Assembly (NCBI GenBank): GCA_902767385.1
Contig: CACXHA010000043.1
Span: 1 to 11,372 of the forward strand
Source: an uncultured Elusimicrobium sp.
Lineage (GTDB): Bacteria; Elusimicrobiota; Elusimicrobia; Elusimicrobiales; Elusimicrobiaceae
Length of the DNA: 11,372 nucleotides
Reading direction: 5' to 3'
Under the pieces are notes generated by a model, which ran no database searches, had not been told where the DNA came from, and worked only from the letters and a program-made list of their open reading frames with translations. Made by a program: the position numbers and the translations under genes. Shown in pieces: positions 1-7,596 of this stretch (positions are counted from its first letter, which is position 1; each line of letters starts with the position of its first letter).

Positions 1-3
1 ATA

Positions 4-1404
4 TTATCTTTCGGCCGATAGCCAACCGCCTGCAACGGAACAGAGGGTTCCTAAAAGTAGCGCCGCTTGGTAGCCGTAAATAAACGCGCTTTGTGCGTCA
101 CATCCGCGGGCCGTAGCCGCTCCCTGTACGAGGGCAAATACCGCTACGGAAAGCGCAATCCCTAAAATCATCCCCACGTTGCGGCATAGCGCATTTACGC
201 TAGCCACTACCCCTAGTTTACCGCGCGGGGCCGCGCTGACAACGGTGTTGTTGTTAGGTACTTGAAACGTGCCGCTTCCTGCGCCCATAATCAGCTGCGC
301 TAGCACAATGTAGCTAATACTGGGTGAAGAGCCGATAAACGCAAACATCAACGTGGAAATCACTAATAGCCCAAACCCGGCCGTCGTAAGTACGCGCGCG
401 GGCCACTTGGCATTTAAGGTTCCGCTCACCGCCGATGCCACCGCCAACGTTACAGGGAACGGCATAATTAAAAGACCGATTTTCACAGGGTCTAAGTGCA
501 TAATATCCGTCAAATAAAACGGAAGTAAAACGGAATTAGTGAACAACGCCGTATAACCTAAAATTGCTACAATGCACCCGTAAGAAATGGTTTTATTTTG
601 AAAGATAGACAACCCCAAAAATGGGTTTTTGGCGGTTTTTTCCCGTCGCAAAAATGCTAAAAACAAAGCAAGGGAAATTGCAAAGGAAAGTAAAATAAAA
701 TCACTTCCCCACCCCTTGTCTACGGCAGTATTAAGGGCATACAAAAAAATAAAACTGGTAGTGGTGTAAAGAGCCGCACCGGGCCAATCCATTTTGACAC
801 GTTTGCGTGCACTAAACCGCGGAATCAAGTAGATGCCGCGCCACACACCTAGAACTGCAATCGGGATACAAATCCAAAAGACGGATTTCCACCCCCACGC
901 TTCAATAAGTGCCCCGCCGATAGCTGGCCCCGCCAAAGAGCCCCCCGCCACTACGGCGCCAATAGCGCCAAAGGCCTTGCCGCGTGAAGGGCCATGAAAA
1001 ATCTGTGCAATCAGCGCTTGCGAAGTGGCCATCATGGCCGACGAGCCAATACCTTGTACCCCGCGCGCCAAGAGCATCATAGGCAGTGAGCCGGACAGTG
1101 CCCCCAATAGTGCGCCAAAGCCAAACGTAATAAATCCGCCCAAATACATCCATTTGCGGCTATACATATCGCTGAGTTTGCCAAATACGGGGAGCAAACA
1201 GGTAAGTACCAGTAAGTAAAAACTGACAACCAGTTGTATGTTTTCAAGCGATACGCCAAACTCAACCGACATGGTGGGTAGCGCAATATTTACAATTCCC
1301 GCCGACAAGGTAGACATAAACGTTCCGTTGGCAGTAACGGAAAAAATCATCCATTTGCGTGAAATGCGTGGCGGGTGAATGGTCATAAAAAAAGAAGTTG
1401 TCAT
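4..1404 (-). CDS. MFS drug efflux transporter, DHA2 (14-TM) type
   Basis: Probable inner-membrane drug:H+ antiporter of the major facilitator superfamily, 466 aa. The protein is almost wholly hydrophobic helices. It shows the family start (G-x-I-V-N-I-A-L-P around residues 36-43), motif A in the first cytoplasmic loop (G-K-L-S-D...S-R-K, residues 75-84), and antiporter motif C in helix 5 (G-x-L-A-G-P-A-I-G-G, residues 155-164). Length and motifs fit the EmrB/QacA branch; the substrate cannot be predicted. It is the last visible gene of a minus-strand run, 61 bases after the methyltransferase. The start is uncertain. ATG at 1404 is preceded by a strong AAGGAGG about 20 bases away, with a hairpin in between. 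ATG at 1386 (residue 7) has no visible ribosome site. No EmrA-like membrane-fusion partner is seen in the window. Confidence 0.9.
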   Translation of the reverse strand: MTTSFFMTIHPPRISRKWMIFSVTANGTFMSTLSAGIVNIALPTMSVEFGVSLENIQLVVSFYLLVLTCLLPVFGKLSDMYSRKWMYLGGFITFGFGALLGALSGSLPMMLLARGVQGIGSSAMMATSQALIAQIFHGPSRGKAFGAIGAVVAGGSLAGPAIGGALIEAWGWKSVFWICIPIAVLGVWRGIYLIPRFSARKRVKMDWPGAALYTTTSFIFLYALNTAVDKGWGSDFILLSFAISLALFLAFLRREKTAKNPFLGLSIFQNKTISYGCIVAILGYTALFTNSVLLPFYLTDIMHLDPVKIGLLIMPFPVTLAVASAVSGTLNAKWPARVLTTAGFGLLVISTLMFAFIGSSPSISYIVLAQLIMGAGSGTFQVPNNNTVVSAAPRGKLGVVASVNALCRNVGMILGIALSVAVFALVQGAATARGCDAQSAFIYGYQAALLLGTLCSVAGGWLSAER

Positions 1405-1423
1405 GCTGAACTCGTTTCAGCAT
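1403..1423. repeat. Palindromic repeat-like hairpin at the transporter start codon
   Basis: Perfect 8-bp inverted repeat (ATGCTGAA, 5-base loop CTCGT, TTCAGCAT). On the minus strand it sits between AAGGAGG (about 1426-1432) and the transporter ATG at 1402-1404, and it pairs the first two bases of that ATG. Its left arm also contains an out-of-frame ATG (1421-1423). The core resembles short dispersed palindromes with a C-T-G-A-A-C-T-T-G-T-T-T-C-A-G pattern that I recall from intergenic regions of several bacterial groups; that similarity is from memory. No second copy was seen in this window. Confidence 0.6.
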
Positions 1424-1465
1424 CTCCTCCTTATTATTTTATCATTTAAGAAGCAGGAAGAATTT

Positions 1466-3079
1466 TCAATCAAAGCAAGAAATTACCAGTTCGTCTAGTT
1501 GCTTTTTGAGAAGGAGTGTATTTTCCGCTTTTCCAACTTGCTGGTAAATAGTGCGTGTTAAGTTTTCTAACCGGGCTTGTTTTTCCGGCGTTAGTGTGGG
1601 GATAGGGAGTTGCTTTAGCGGGGCACTATACAGTTCTAACAGTTCTCCTTTGCGTTTGCCATTTGTTTTAAGCCACGCCAAATAAGGGGCGGAATTTAGA
1701 AGGCCCAAAATGCTCCACAAAGTATAAGGCGGTTTGGGGTTTACGATAAAATACACGTCGCTACTGGCATACCAGGGGCCATTAACATAGGCAGCTTTTA
1801 CCTCGGTGGAGCGGTGAGGAAGAACAAGTTTTTCTCCTTCAAAATTTAATCGCCGGCGTACGGAAGCAAACCAAAATTTTCCCTGTGCCAGCTGCTTATC
1901 AATGCCGTTGTTGTTCTGTTTGCGCGCCAAAAGTTTGTCTTTAAATTGTGTCAAATGTGCCAGTAAGTGCGGATATTCTTGCACATCTAAATGACGGTCT
2001 TTTGGAAAGAAAAAATCAATCAGCCACAACCGCGATTTTAATTCGGGTACATAAGCTGAAATATTTGAGTTTTTAAAAAAGGGTTTTAGTTTAGCTAATT
2101 CTTTTTGAGTGAGCGGCAACGCGTTTTTTTGCGTATTTGTTAGGATAAAAGCCCGGTCACATCCCGTCATAAGGCCGGTAGAAATCTGGGCAATTTCCCC
2201 CAACGTATGCGGGGCCCGTTCCATGCGTGTAAGCAAATTTTGATTTTCAACTATGGGTTGTGTTTGCAAAAACAAATCTGGGCCGTAAAACAACTCTTTA
2301 ACAGGAATTATAGATAAGGTTTGTAACCCAACTTTGCATGGTGAATTTAAAGTTTCACGTGTAAATACACTAAGCAGTGTATGTTGGCTTACCTGTTTAA
2401 ATAGACGTTGATTTTCAAAGTTAATTAGTCGCAAAAAGGTGGCCTTATCGTGTAAGATTTGACGTAATACTTTCCCTCCGGCTGCAGTAGCAAAATAAGG
2501 GGTGGTGATAAACCCTGCTAGACCGCCTGGTTTTAATATGTGCAGCGCTAAATAAAAAAAGTAATATAGTAAATCATTTTTGGGGGTTACATAGTTGGAC
2601 CAAAGTGGGTTTTGGCGTAATTTGTTAAACAAAGCGGCGTTGCCTTTTTGCCCGATATAAGGCGGATTTGCCAATAACATGTCAAAAGGACCCCACGTGT
2701 CTAAAACAGATTTTCCACCTCGGTGCGCCAATGCATCCCCATGATAGATATGAGCGGCAGGTAGCCCGATTTTTAAGAGAGCTGTTTGTGAAATATCAGC
2801 AGCAAAAAGTTGACGGTTTACAATGTCTTGTAAAATTTTCGTTTGAGGAATATTCGGTTCTTGTGCGGCACGTCGTGCGGCCAGTTCGCGGGCAAAGGGA
2901 AGTAAAAGGCCTCCTTCTCCGGCGGCTGGATCTAATATGCGCAACGCTTTTAACGGAGTGGTGGGGTACAAGGTTTGCCAGGCATCTAACGTTTCGCGTG
3001 CTAGTAAACGGGCCAAATTTTCCGGTGTATAAAAAGCTCCGGTTTGTTTTTGTATTTGGCGTTGAGCTACGGATTTCAT
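1466..3079 (-). CDS. Adenine-N6 DNA methyltransferase, Eco57I/TaqI-like (gamma class)
   Basis: S-adenosylmethionine-dependent DNA adenine-N6 methyltransferase, 537 aa. Motif X is T-G-A-F-Y-T-P (residues 13-19), motif I is D-P-A-A-G-E-G (50-56), and the catalytic motif IV is N-P-P-Y (138-141). The order X-I-IV followed by a C-terminal recognition region is that of the gamma class. From about residue 290 the protein resembles TaqI-type specificity domains, ending with the K-G-E-L-L-E-L-Y...L-P-I-P stretch common in type IIG enzymes. Motif X begins almost at the N-terminus, so there is no room for a fused nuclease, and no restriction gene lies nearby. It may therefore be an orphan methylase or half of a split system. 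It starts 2 bases after the stop of the exported-protein gene with no good ribosome site of its own, so translational coupling is likely. Target sequence unknown. Confidence 0.9.
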   Translation of the reverse strand: MKSVAQRQIQKQTGAFYTPENLARLLARETLDAWQTLYPTTPLKALRILDPAAGEGGLLLPFARELAARRAAQEPNIPQTKILQDIVNRQLFAADISQTALLKIGLPAAHIYHGDALAHRGGKSVLDTWGPFDMLLANPPYIGQKGNAALFNKLRQNPLWSNYVTPKNDLLYYFFYLALHILKPGGLAGFITTPYFATAAGGKVLRQILHDKATFLRLINFENQRLFKQVSQHTLLSVFTRETLNSPCKVGLQTLSIIPVKELFYGPDLFLQTQPIVENQNLLTRMERAPHTLGEIAQISTGLMTGCDRAFILTNTQKNALPLTQKELAKLKPFFKNSNISAYVPELKSRLWLIDFFFPKDRHLDVQEYPHLLAHLTQFKDKLLARKQNNNGIDKQLAQGKFWFASVRRRLNFEGEKLVLPHRSTEVKAAYVNGPWYASSDVYFIVNPKPPYTLWSILGLLNSAPYLAWLKTNGKRKGELLELYSAPLKQLPIPTLTPEKQARLENLTRTIYQQVGKAENTLLLKKQLDELVISCFD

Positions 3080-3081
3080 TA

Positions 3082-4311
3082 CTAAAAGTGTAGCATAGCC
3101 TGTGCCCGTGCGGCTAGTGTTTTATAAATTTGAAGTTGCGTATGCAATCCGTAATAAGTTTTATAAAAGGAGTCATCCACCGGGGTTTGCTCGAACAGTT
3201 GTTGCAGCTGCGTTTCCAGCTGTGCTATTTTAGGCAATACTTCATTTAAACATTCCTGCGGAGATAGTTGGCGAAGACGTTGCCCTTCTTTTACTCCCAA
3301 CAATTCGGGTGCATGTTCTCCATATTGTAGTGCAATTTTATACGGAACGCCTAAAGCTTCCGCCGCGGCGTACGTCCCATAGTTTTGCTCAAAGGTTTGG
3401 AACTGCGGGTTTTGTGCGGAAAGTTCAAAAAGTAATTTTCCGCCGCGTTGGGCATCGGTTAAAGGTTTGCCCCCTTTGCTAAGCGGTAATTTGTAACGTA
3501 GCATGGCCGAAATTCGTTTGCCGTCTGCACGTTCTAATACGCGTGCGAGCAATTTAAAATAGCTTAGCCGCATGTGGGCACGATAGTATTTTTCAAATTC
3601 GGCGGATGTAAGTGTATGGGTGGGTTTTAATAGTAATGTTTCTGCATCCCACTTTGCTATATTGAGGTGGCGTTGTGTCCAGTATTGTTGTGCCTGGCGG
3701 GAGGGCAAACTGCTAAACTCAGCCAGTTCCGCTGCGGTTAATACATACGCGGCCGGTTGAGCGGGTAAAGCGCGCAAACGCTGGATTTCCTGCTCTGAAA
3801 ACACTTCCGAGGAAAACGTTGCAGGTTGTTCTTGCAGGTAATACTGTTGCAGGGTGCCGGTTAATTCCTGTAAAATTTGTTGGTGTTTTCTAAAAGCTTC
3901 TTGACTGATATATTGAGCGGCGTTACGGTTAGTTAATTGGTTGTAAAAAGCCGCGTGTTTGTTGTATAAGTAAACTAATTTACCTAGCGTAGCTTGTGCA
4001 TGTGCATTGGAAAGTAAAATGTCTTTTTCCTGACGGGAAAATAAATTTGAATAAAGTACTTTGTGTCGTAGCCAATTTTTGTCGGTTGTTTTGACGGATT
4101 GGATAGCAGCTATACGGCGTGACAAATCCATCGGCAAAATATTCCCCTTGGCGCGAGGCAACACCACTCCGCGCGAAAGTTCCTGCCAGTGAGCGGGGGT
4201 TAAGTGACGCGTCCACGCCGGGGTCACTTGTGCGTACGATTGTGTCCACCCGCACAGTAAACAAAGCATCAAAAATAAAGCTGTGCCATAATATAACCGA
4301 GAGTTACTCAT
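3082..4311 (-). CDS. Sec-exported protein of unknown family
   Basis: I do not recognise this 409-aa protein. It has a typical Sec signal peptide: short basic start with Arg5, a hydrophobic core at about 9-22, and a probable signal peptidase I site after S-Y-A (residue 27). The cysteines in the core do not form a convincing lipobox. The mature part looks mainly alpha-helical and soluble, rich in Gln, Leu, Ala and Tyr, with no transmembrane segment and no catalytic motif I can name. It is probably periplasmic. It is first in a unit with the DNA methyltransferase, whose start lies 2 bases after this stop. The ribosome site is poor (AAAGG directly against the ATG). The chosen start is needed to give a complete signal peptide. 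A 7-bp palindrome lies just upstream. Confidence 0.8.
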   Translation of the reverse strand: MSNSRLYYGTALFLMLCLLCGWTQSYAQVTPAWTRHLTPAHWQELSRGVVLPRAKGNILPMDLSRRIAAIQSVKTTDKNWLRHKVLYSNLFSRQEKDILLSNAHAQATLGKLVYLYNKHAAFYNQLTNRNAAQYISQEAFRKHQQILQELTGTLQQYYLQEQPATFSSEVFSEQEIQRLRALPAQPAAYVLTAAELAEFSSLPSRQAQQYWTQRHLNIAKWDAETLLLKPTHTLTSAEFEKYYRAHMRLSYFKLLARVLERADGKRISAMLRYKLPLSKGGKPLTDAQRGGKLLFELSAQNPQFQTFEQNYGTYAAAEALGVPYKIALQYGEHAPELLGVKEGQRLRQLSPQECLNEVLPKIAQLETQLQQLFEQTPVDDSFYKTYYGLHTQLQIYKTLAARAQAMLHF

Positions 4312-4321
4312 ACCTTTAGTA

Positions 4322-4338
4322 TATGTTATCTTAACATA
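4322..4338. promoter_or_regulatory. Perfect inverted repeat upstream of the exported-protein gene
   Basis: TATGTTA, 3 bases, TAACATA: a perfect 7-bp inverted repeat. It ends 10 bases before the start codon at 4311 and overlaps a possible -10 box (TATACT on the minus strand). It could be a regulator-binding site or a small hairpin in the leader. No matching second site or regulator gene was seen in the window. Confidence 0.3.
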
Positions 4339-4389
4339 AAAAACATAGGCCTTTTGGGGAAGTTTTGGTGAATTTTGGACCTATGTAAA

Positions 4390-4418
4390 ACACCCCAAAA
4401 CTAAGGGTTTTGGGGTGT
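4390..4418 (-). terminator. Intrinsic terminator of pfp
   Basis: Perfect 12-bp stem (ACACCCCAAAAC pairing with GTTTTGGGGTGT, 5-base loop) beginning 20 bases after the pfp stop codon. On the minus strand the stem runs into a short T tract, as expected for Rho-independent termination of pfp. It separates pfp from the exported-protein/methyltransferase unit. Confidence 0.85.
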
Positions 4419-4438
4419 CTTAAGAATTTACGCAACTG

Positions 4439-6115
4439 TTATTTTATTTTTTTGCCGGCTTCCAATTGCAAGGTTACCGTCGTAATATCCGTTACTATGG
4501 CAGGGCCGAAGAACTGAATTGGACCTGGGAATACAAACAAGTCATTTGTGGCCCAGGTTTGGCGCACCTTGGACAGGTACGCAAACGGTTTGCCTTTAAG
4601 TTCCACCAACGCTTTTTTGATTACCGGTTTTTCTTTGCCTTTGCGCCGTTCAATATTCATCATCATAGTAAGCGGCACACCGCCAACCACCCAATCGGTG
4701 GGTTTTTGGGTCAGGCTCTTAACGGAGGATAAATATCCGGTGCATTTATTCAGGGCCAACACCGCCGCATTATAACCTAACGCATAGGTATAGTTGGCAT
4801 CAAACGTGGACGGCACGCCGCAACGCCCTTCATATCCAAAGAAGTGCGTAATGGCGGCAAATTTGCCGGTGTATTTGCCTTGCTTTTTCAGTTCGGCCAG
4901 GCGGGATTTAATCATTTCAACCAGCAACTTTTCCGTTTCAATTAAAGAGACTTGTACGTTGCCGTGCGGGTCGCGGTCCAACATGAGCTGGCTGGAAATG
5001 CCGGCGGGCAGCGATTTCATTAAGTCCGCCAGTTTCTTGGGCAGTTTGCCTAAGATAAATTCTTTTTTGGCGGCAATGGTGGGCAGCTTAGCCAGTTCTT
5101 TTTCATAATCGGCCAAGCCGTCGTTTAGGGCGCTAATGAGTTCCTTCATTTCGGGGATAAACTCAATAAGTCCTTCCGGTACTAAAACAATACCGTAGTT
5201 TTTGCCGGCTTTGGCGCGTTTGGCAATTAAGTCGGCTAAATTATTGACCACTTGCCCCAGCGTCATTTTTTTGGCAAGCACTTCTTCACCGATGAGTACT
5301 GCGTTTGGATGTGTTTTAAAAGCTACTTCCAATGTGATGTGCGAAGCGCTGCGCCCCATCAAACGCACAAAGTGCCAGTATTTGCGGGCAGAGTTCATAT
5401 CACGTTCAATATTGCCGACCAGTTCAGCATAAATTTTGGTAGCGGTATCAAACCCAAAAGACGTTTCAATATGTTCATTTTTCAGGTCGCCGTCAATGGT
5501 TTTGGGTACCCCGATTACACTAATATCCACGCCTTGTTGTTTTAAGTATTCGGCAATTACGCACGCATTGGTGTTGGAGTCATCTCCCCCCACTACCACC
5601 AGCGCGTCCATTTTATTTTTTAAAAGATTGTTTTTGGCCGCGGCTAATTGTTCGTCCGTTTCAATTTTGGTACGTCCGGATTGAATTAAATCAAACCCAC
5701 CGGTGTTGCGGTAATCTTTCATCAAGGCCGGGGTAATTTCTACCAGTTTGTTGTCCACAATACCGCTGGGGCCGCCCAAGAAACCAAAGAGTTTGTTTTT
5801 GGCATTGGCTTTTTTTAGCCCGTCTAAAAGGCCGCCGATTACGTTGTGTCCGCCCGGGGCTTGTCCGCCGGAGAGTACCACGCCCACACGTACGGCTTTT
5901 TTACATACAGCCTGGTTGTTGCCTTTTACAAAGGTTACGGCCGGAAGTCCGTAAGTGTTGGGGAAGATTTTTTTAACGGTGGCTTGATCGGCTACGGATT
6001 TAGTAGGTTTTCCAAATTTAGGTTTTACAAACGCCGGTCCTTTTTTTAAGATGGACGGCAAAACGGGCTGAAATTTAGCACGTTCTTGTTGCAGTTCAGA
6101 ACAAACTTTGGGCAT
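4439..6115 (-). CDS. pfp: Diphosphate--fructose-6-phosphate 1-phosphotransferase (PPi-dependent phosphofructokinase)
   Basis: Cytoplasmic glycolytic enzyme that reversibly phosphorylates fructose-6-phosphate to fructose-1,6-bisphosphate using pyrophosphate rather than ATP. At 558 aa it is the long, plant-beta-like form. Motifs run in order: S-G-G-Q-A-P-G-G-H-N (residues 82-91, phosphate binding), G-G-P-S-G (114-118), G-G-D-D-S-N-T-N-A (176-184), P-K-T-I-D-G-D (204-210, catalytic Asp) and M-G-R (253-255, sugar phosphate binding). The second Asp of G-G-D-D and the Lys of P-K-T-I-D-G-D mark PPi use; ATP enzymes usually have Gly at those places. An AGGAGG ribosome site lies 8 bases before the ATG. 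The gene lies 34 bases downstream of tRNA-Arg in the same direction and is followed by a strong terminator. PPi use suggests an anaerobic, energy-saving glycolysis. Confidence 0.96.
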   Translation of the reverse strand: MPKVCSELQQERAKFQPVLPSILKKGPAFVKPKFGKPTKSVADQATVKKIFPNTYGLPAVTFVKGNNQAVCKKAVRVGVVLSGGQAPGGHNVIGGLLDGLKKANAKNKLFGFLGGPSGIVDNKLVEITPALMKDYRNTGGFDLIQSGRTKIETDEQLAAAKNNLLKNKMDALVVVGGDDSNTNACVIAEYLKQQGVDISVIGVPKTIDGDLKNEHIETSFGFDTATKIYAELVGNIERDMNSARKYWHFVRLMGRSASHITLEVAFKTHPNAVLIGEEVLAKKMTLGQVVNNLADLIAKRAKAGKNYGIVLVPEGLIEFIPEMKELISALNDGLADYEKELAKLPTIAAKKEFILGKLPKKLADLMKSLPAGISSQLMLDRDPHGNVQVSLIETEKLLVEMIKSRLAELKKQGKYTGKFAAITHFFGYEGRCGVPSTFDANYTYALGYNAAVLALNKCTGYLSSVKSLTQKPTDWVVGGVPLTMMMNIERRKGKEKPVIKKALVELKGKPFAYLSKVRQTWATNDLFVFPGPIQFFGPAIVTDITTVTLQLEAGKKIK

Positions 6116-6149
6116 TTTTACCCCTCCTAAAATAGATAGTTCAAAAAAC

Positions 6150-6221
6150 TACCCCCATACAGAATCGAACTGTAATCCCCTGCTTAGAAGGCAGGTGCTC
6201 TATCCATTGAGCTATGGGGGC
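6150..6221 (-). tRNA. tRNA-Arg (anticodon UCU)
   Basis: Complete cloverleaf on the minus strand. The acceptor arm GCCCCCA pairs with TGGGGGT (a G-U pair at 1:72) and the discriminator is A. The D arm is AGCTC...GAGC. The anticodon stem CCTGC/GCAGG holds loop CTTCTAA with anticodon TCT. The T arm is TACAG-TTCGATT-CTGTA. It therefore reads AGA and AGG codons. The 3' CCA is not encoded, so it must be added by tRNA nucleotidyltransferase. A run of six T begins 2 bases after the discriminator, and pfp starts 34 bases downstream. Confidence 0.96.
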
Positions 6222-6230
6222 AACATACTT

Positions 6231-6259
6231 ATTTTACTAAAATTTGCGTAAAGATACAA
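6231..6259 (-). promoter_or_regulatory. Possible promoter for tRNA-Arg and perhaps pfp
   Basis: On the minus strand, TAAAAT (6231-6236) lies 10 bases before the tRNA 5' end, with a weak -35 (TTGTAT, 6254-6259) at 17-base spacing. The -10 is a good sigma70-like match; the -35 matches only its first three bases. A promoter must lie in this 94-base gap because the tRNA is the first minus-strand gene here. Confidence 0.4.
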
Positions 6260-6279
6260 AGCTTGTTCTGCGTGCAAAA

Positions 6280-6288
6280 TGCTACAAT
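6280..6288 (+). promoter_or_regulatory. Possible extended -10 promoter for the PD-(D/E)XK nuclease gene
   Basis: TGCTACAAT reads as an extended -10 (TG, one base, then TACAAT), 27 bases before the ATG at 6316. The same TGC-TAxAAT form occurs before the first pilin gene. No clear -35 is visible. A transcript starting near 6295 would place the ORF start at 6316, not at the upstream in-frame TTG (6244). Confidence 0.4.
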
Positions 6289-6315
6289 ATACTATCTTCT
6301 GTTGACAGGTTGTTT

Positions 6316-7560
6316 ATGGTAAAAAATCTATCGTTTTCTTATTCTAAAATGGGTATGTACCGGGAATGCCCGCAAAAATATAAATTCCGCTATGTGCATA
6401 TGATACCGGAACTGCCCAAGTATTATTTTGCTTTTGGCTCGGCGTTGCATAGCGTGATGGAGTTTATTTATAATCCCAAGCGTCCGTTTTTCCCCACCTT
6501 AACCGAAGCCTTGGCGCATTTTGATAGCGAGTGGAACAAAACCACCTGGCAAGAAAAAGGATATGCTAGCGTGGATAAAGAGCTGGCTGGTTACGCCGAA
6601 GGCCGGCGCGAAATTGAAGCCTATTACCAAAAGCATGCCGCCACGTTTGCCCATCCGCTGTCGGTAGAAATGAAAAGCACTTTAGAAGTGGACGGTTTAA
6701 GTTTAATTAGTATTTTGGACCGGTTAGATTATTTAGGGAACGGGCAAGTTAAAATTTTGGATTATAAAACCGGTAAAACGGTACAGCGTGAGCCGGACCA
6801 ACTTTATATGTACCAAAAAGTGGTGGAAACTTCCCCCGCCATTAAAGCTTTGGTACAACAAAAAGACCCGTCGGTAAAAAAGGTCAAAGTAGGGCAGTTG
6901 GCGTTTTATCATTTGCCCAGTTTAACGGAAATGACTTTTGAACGTGCCCCGGATAAAGAAATTTTGGAATTTTGGCAAAACAAAGTGTTGGCTACGGCAG
7001 AGGGTATCCGTTGCGGTAAATTTTCCCCCACTCCCAGTGAGCAAGCTTGCAAATGGTGTGATTACCGCAACATTTGCCCGGTGTTTACTGGGAAAGATTA
7101 TACCGGCCCGTCCGGTGCTGCCGCGCTACCTTTACTAAAAGGGCAAAGTATTGAGCCTGTAGCTGCACCGGTTAAAACGCAAGTTGCGCCGAAAAAATCT
7201 GCCCTGGAAATTTTATCTGAAAAAATTGACCGTTATGGTGCACTCACGCAAGAGTTGGAAACGCTACGCAAAGAAATTATAGCTACTATGCAAAGCCAAC
7301 ATTTTACGCGCCATTTTGGTACACAGTACCAAGCCGAGCTTGACACCACTTCTAAAGTAGTGTTTGAAGACCGGGATAAGGTAATGGCGTTACTTAAAAA
7401 GCATAATTTACTTACCAAAACGCTGGTTCCTACCCAAAGTACGATTGCGGCGTTGCTGACCGATCCGGATGTTCCTACCGCAGTTAAGGAAGCTCTCAAA
7501 AAGTTAGCAATTACGCGAGATGTTCAAACACTTCATCTTGAAAAAACCGATAATGTATAG
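6316..7560 (+). CDS. PD-(D/E)XK nuclease, RecB/AddB/Cas4-like, with probable Fe-S cluster
   Basis: Predicted DNA exonuclease-type protein of 414 aa. Nuclease motifs are visible in order: G-x3-H with H45 (41-45), D135 in I-L-D-R-L-D, D149-Y-K151 in I-L-D-Y-K-T-G, and Q162-x3-Y166. Cys18 near the N-terminus plus Cys245, Cys248 and Cys254 (C-x2-C-x5-C) match the 4Fe-4S arrangement of AddB and Cas4. After residue 260 come a Pro/Ala-rich linker, a helix (about 296-328) and a C-terminal region I cannot name. I chose ATG 6316 because family members begin with S-Y-S-x-L/M-x2-Y-x2-C-P close to the N-terminus. An in-frame TTG at 6244 would add 24 unlike residues and would lie upstream of the likely promoter. 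The ribosome site (CAGG) is weak. It stands alone without a helicase or cas neighbour, so a repair role is only inferred. Confidence 0.88.
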   Translation: MVKNLSFSYSKMGMYRECPQKYKFRYVHMIPELPKYYFAFGSALHSVMEFIYNPKRPFFPTLTEALAHFDSEWNKTTWQEKGYASVDKELAGYAEGRREIEAYYQKHAATFAHPLSVEMKSTLEVDGLSLISILDRLDYLGNGQVKILDYKTGKTVQREPDQLYMYQKVVETSPAIKALVQQKDPSVKKVKVGQLAFYHLPSLTEMTFERAPDKEILEFWQNKVLATAEGIRCGKFSPTPSEQACKWCDYRNICPVFTGKDYTGPSGAAALPLLKGQSIEPVAAPVKTQVAPKKSALEILSEKIDRYGALTQELETLRKEIIATMQSQHFTRHFGTQYQAELDTTSKVVFEDRDKVMALLKKHNLLTKTLVPTQSTIAALLTDPDVPTAVKEALKKLAITRDVQTLHLEKTDNV

Positions 7561-7596
7561 ATTTTTTGGAGAGGTTTCCCTTTAAAAGAGTGTCTT

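Noticed and set aside
1403..3079. Complete restriction-modification or BREX-type defence island
   Set aside because: Only the methyltransferase is present; neighbours are a transporter and an exported protein, with no nuclease, ATPase or BREX partner.
2668..3093. Plus-strand open frame of 141 codons opposite the methyltransferase
   Set aside because: It lies wholly antisense to a gene with clear catalytic motifs, has no ribosome site and shows no recognisable domain.
4343..4386. Second inverted repeat (ACATAGG...CCTATGT) beside the pfp terminator
   Set aside because: The arms are only 7 bp and about 30 bases apart, too weak to call a terminator or small RNA.
5750..5760. DnaA-box-like sequence near the strand switch
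   Set aside because: A single near match inside pfp coding sequence, with no cluster or AT-rich unwinding region, does not support an origin.
6244..6315. N-terminal extension of the nuclease from TTG 6244
   Set aside because: The extension resembles no family member, would begin upstream of the likely promoter, and lacks a ribosome site.
6316..7560. Cas4 of a CRISPR system
   Set aside because: Motifs are Cas4-like, but the protein is about twice the usual length and there is no cas1, cas2 or repeat array in the window.
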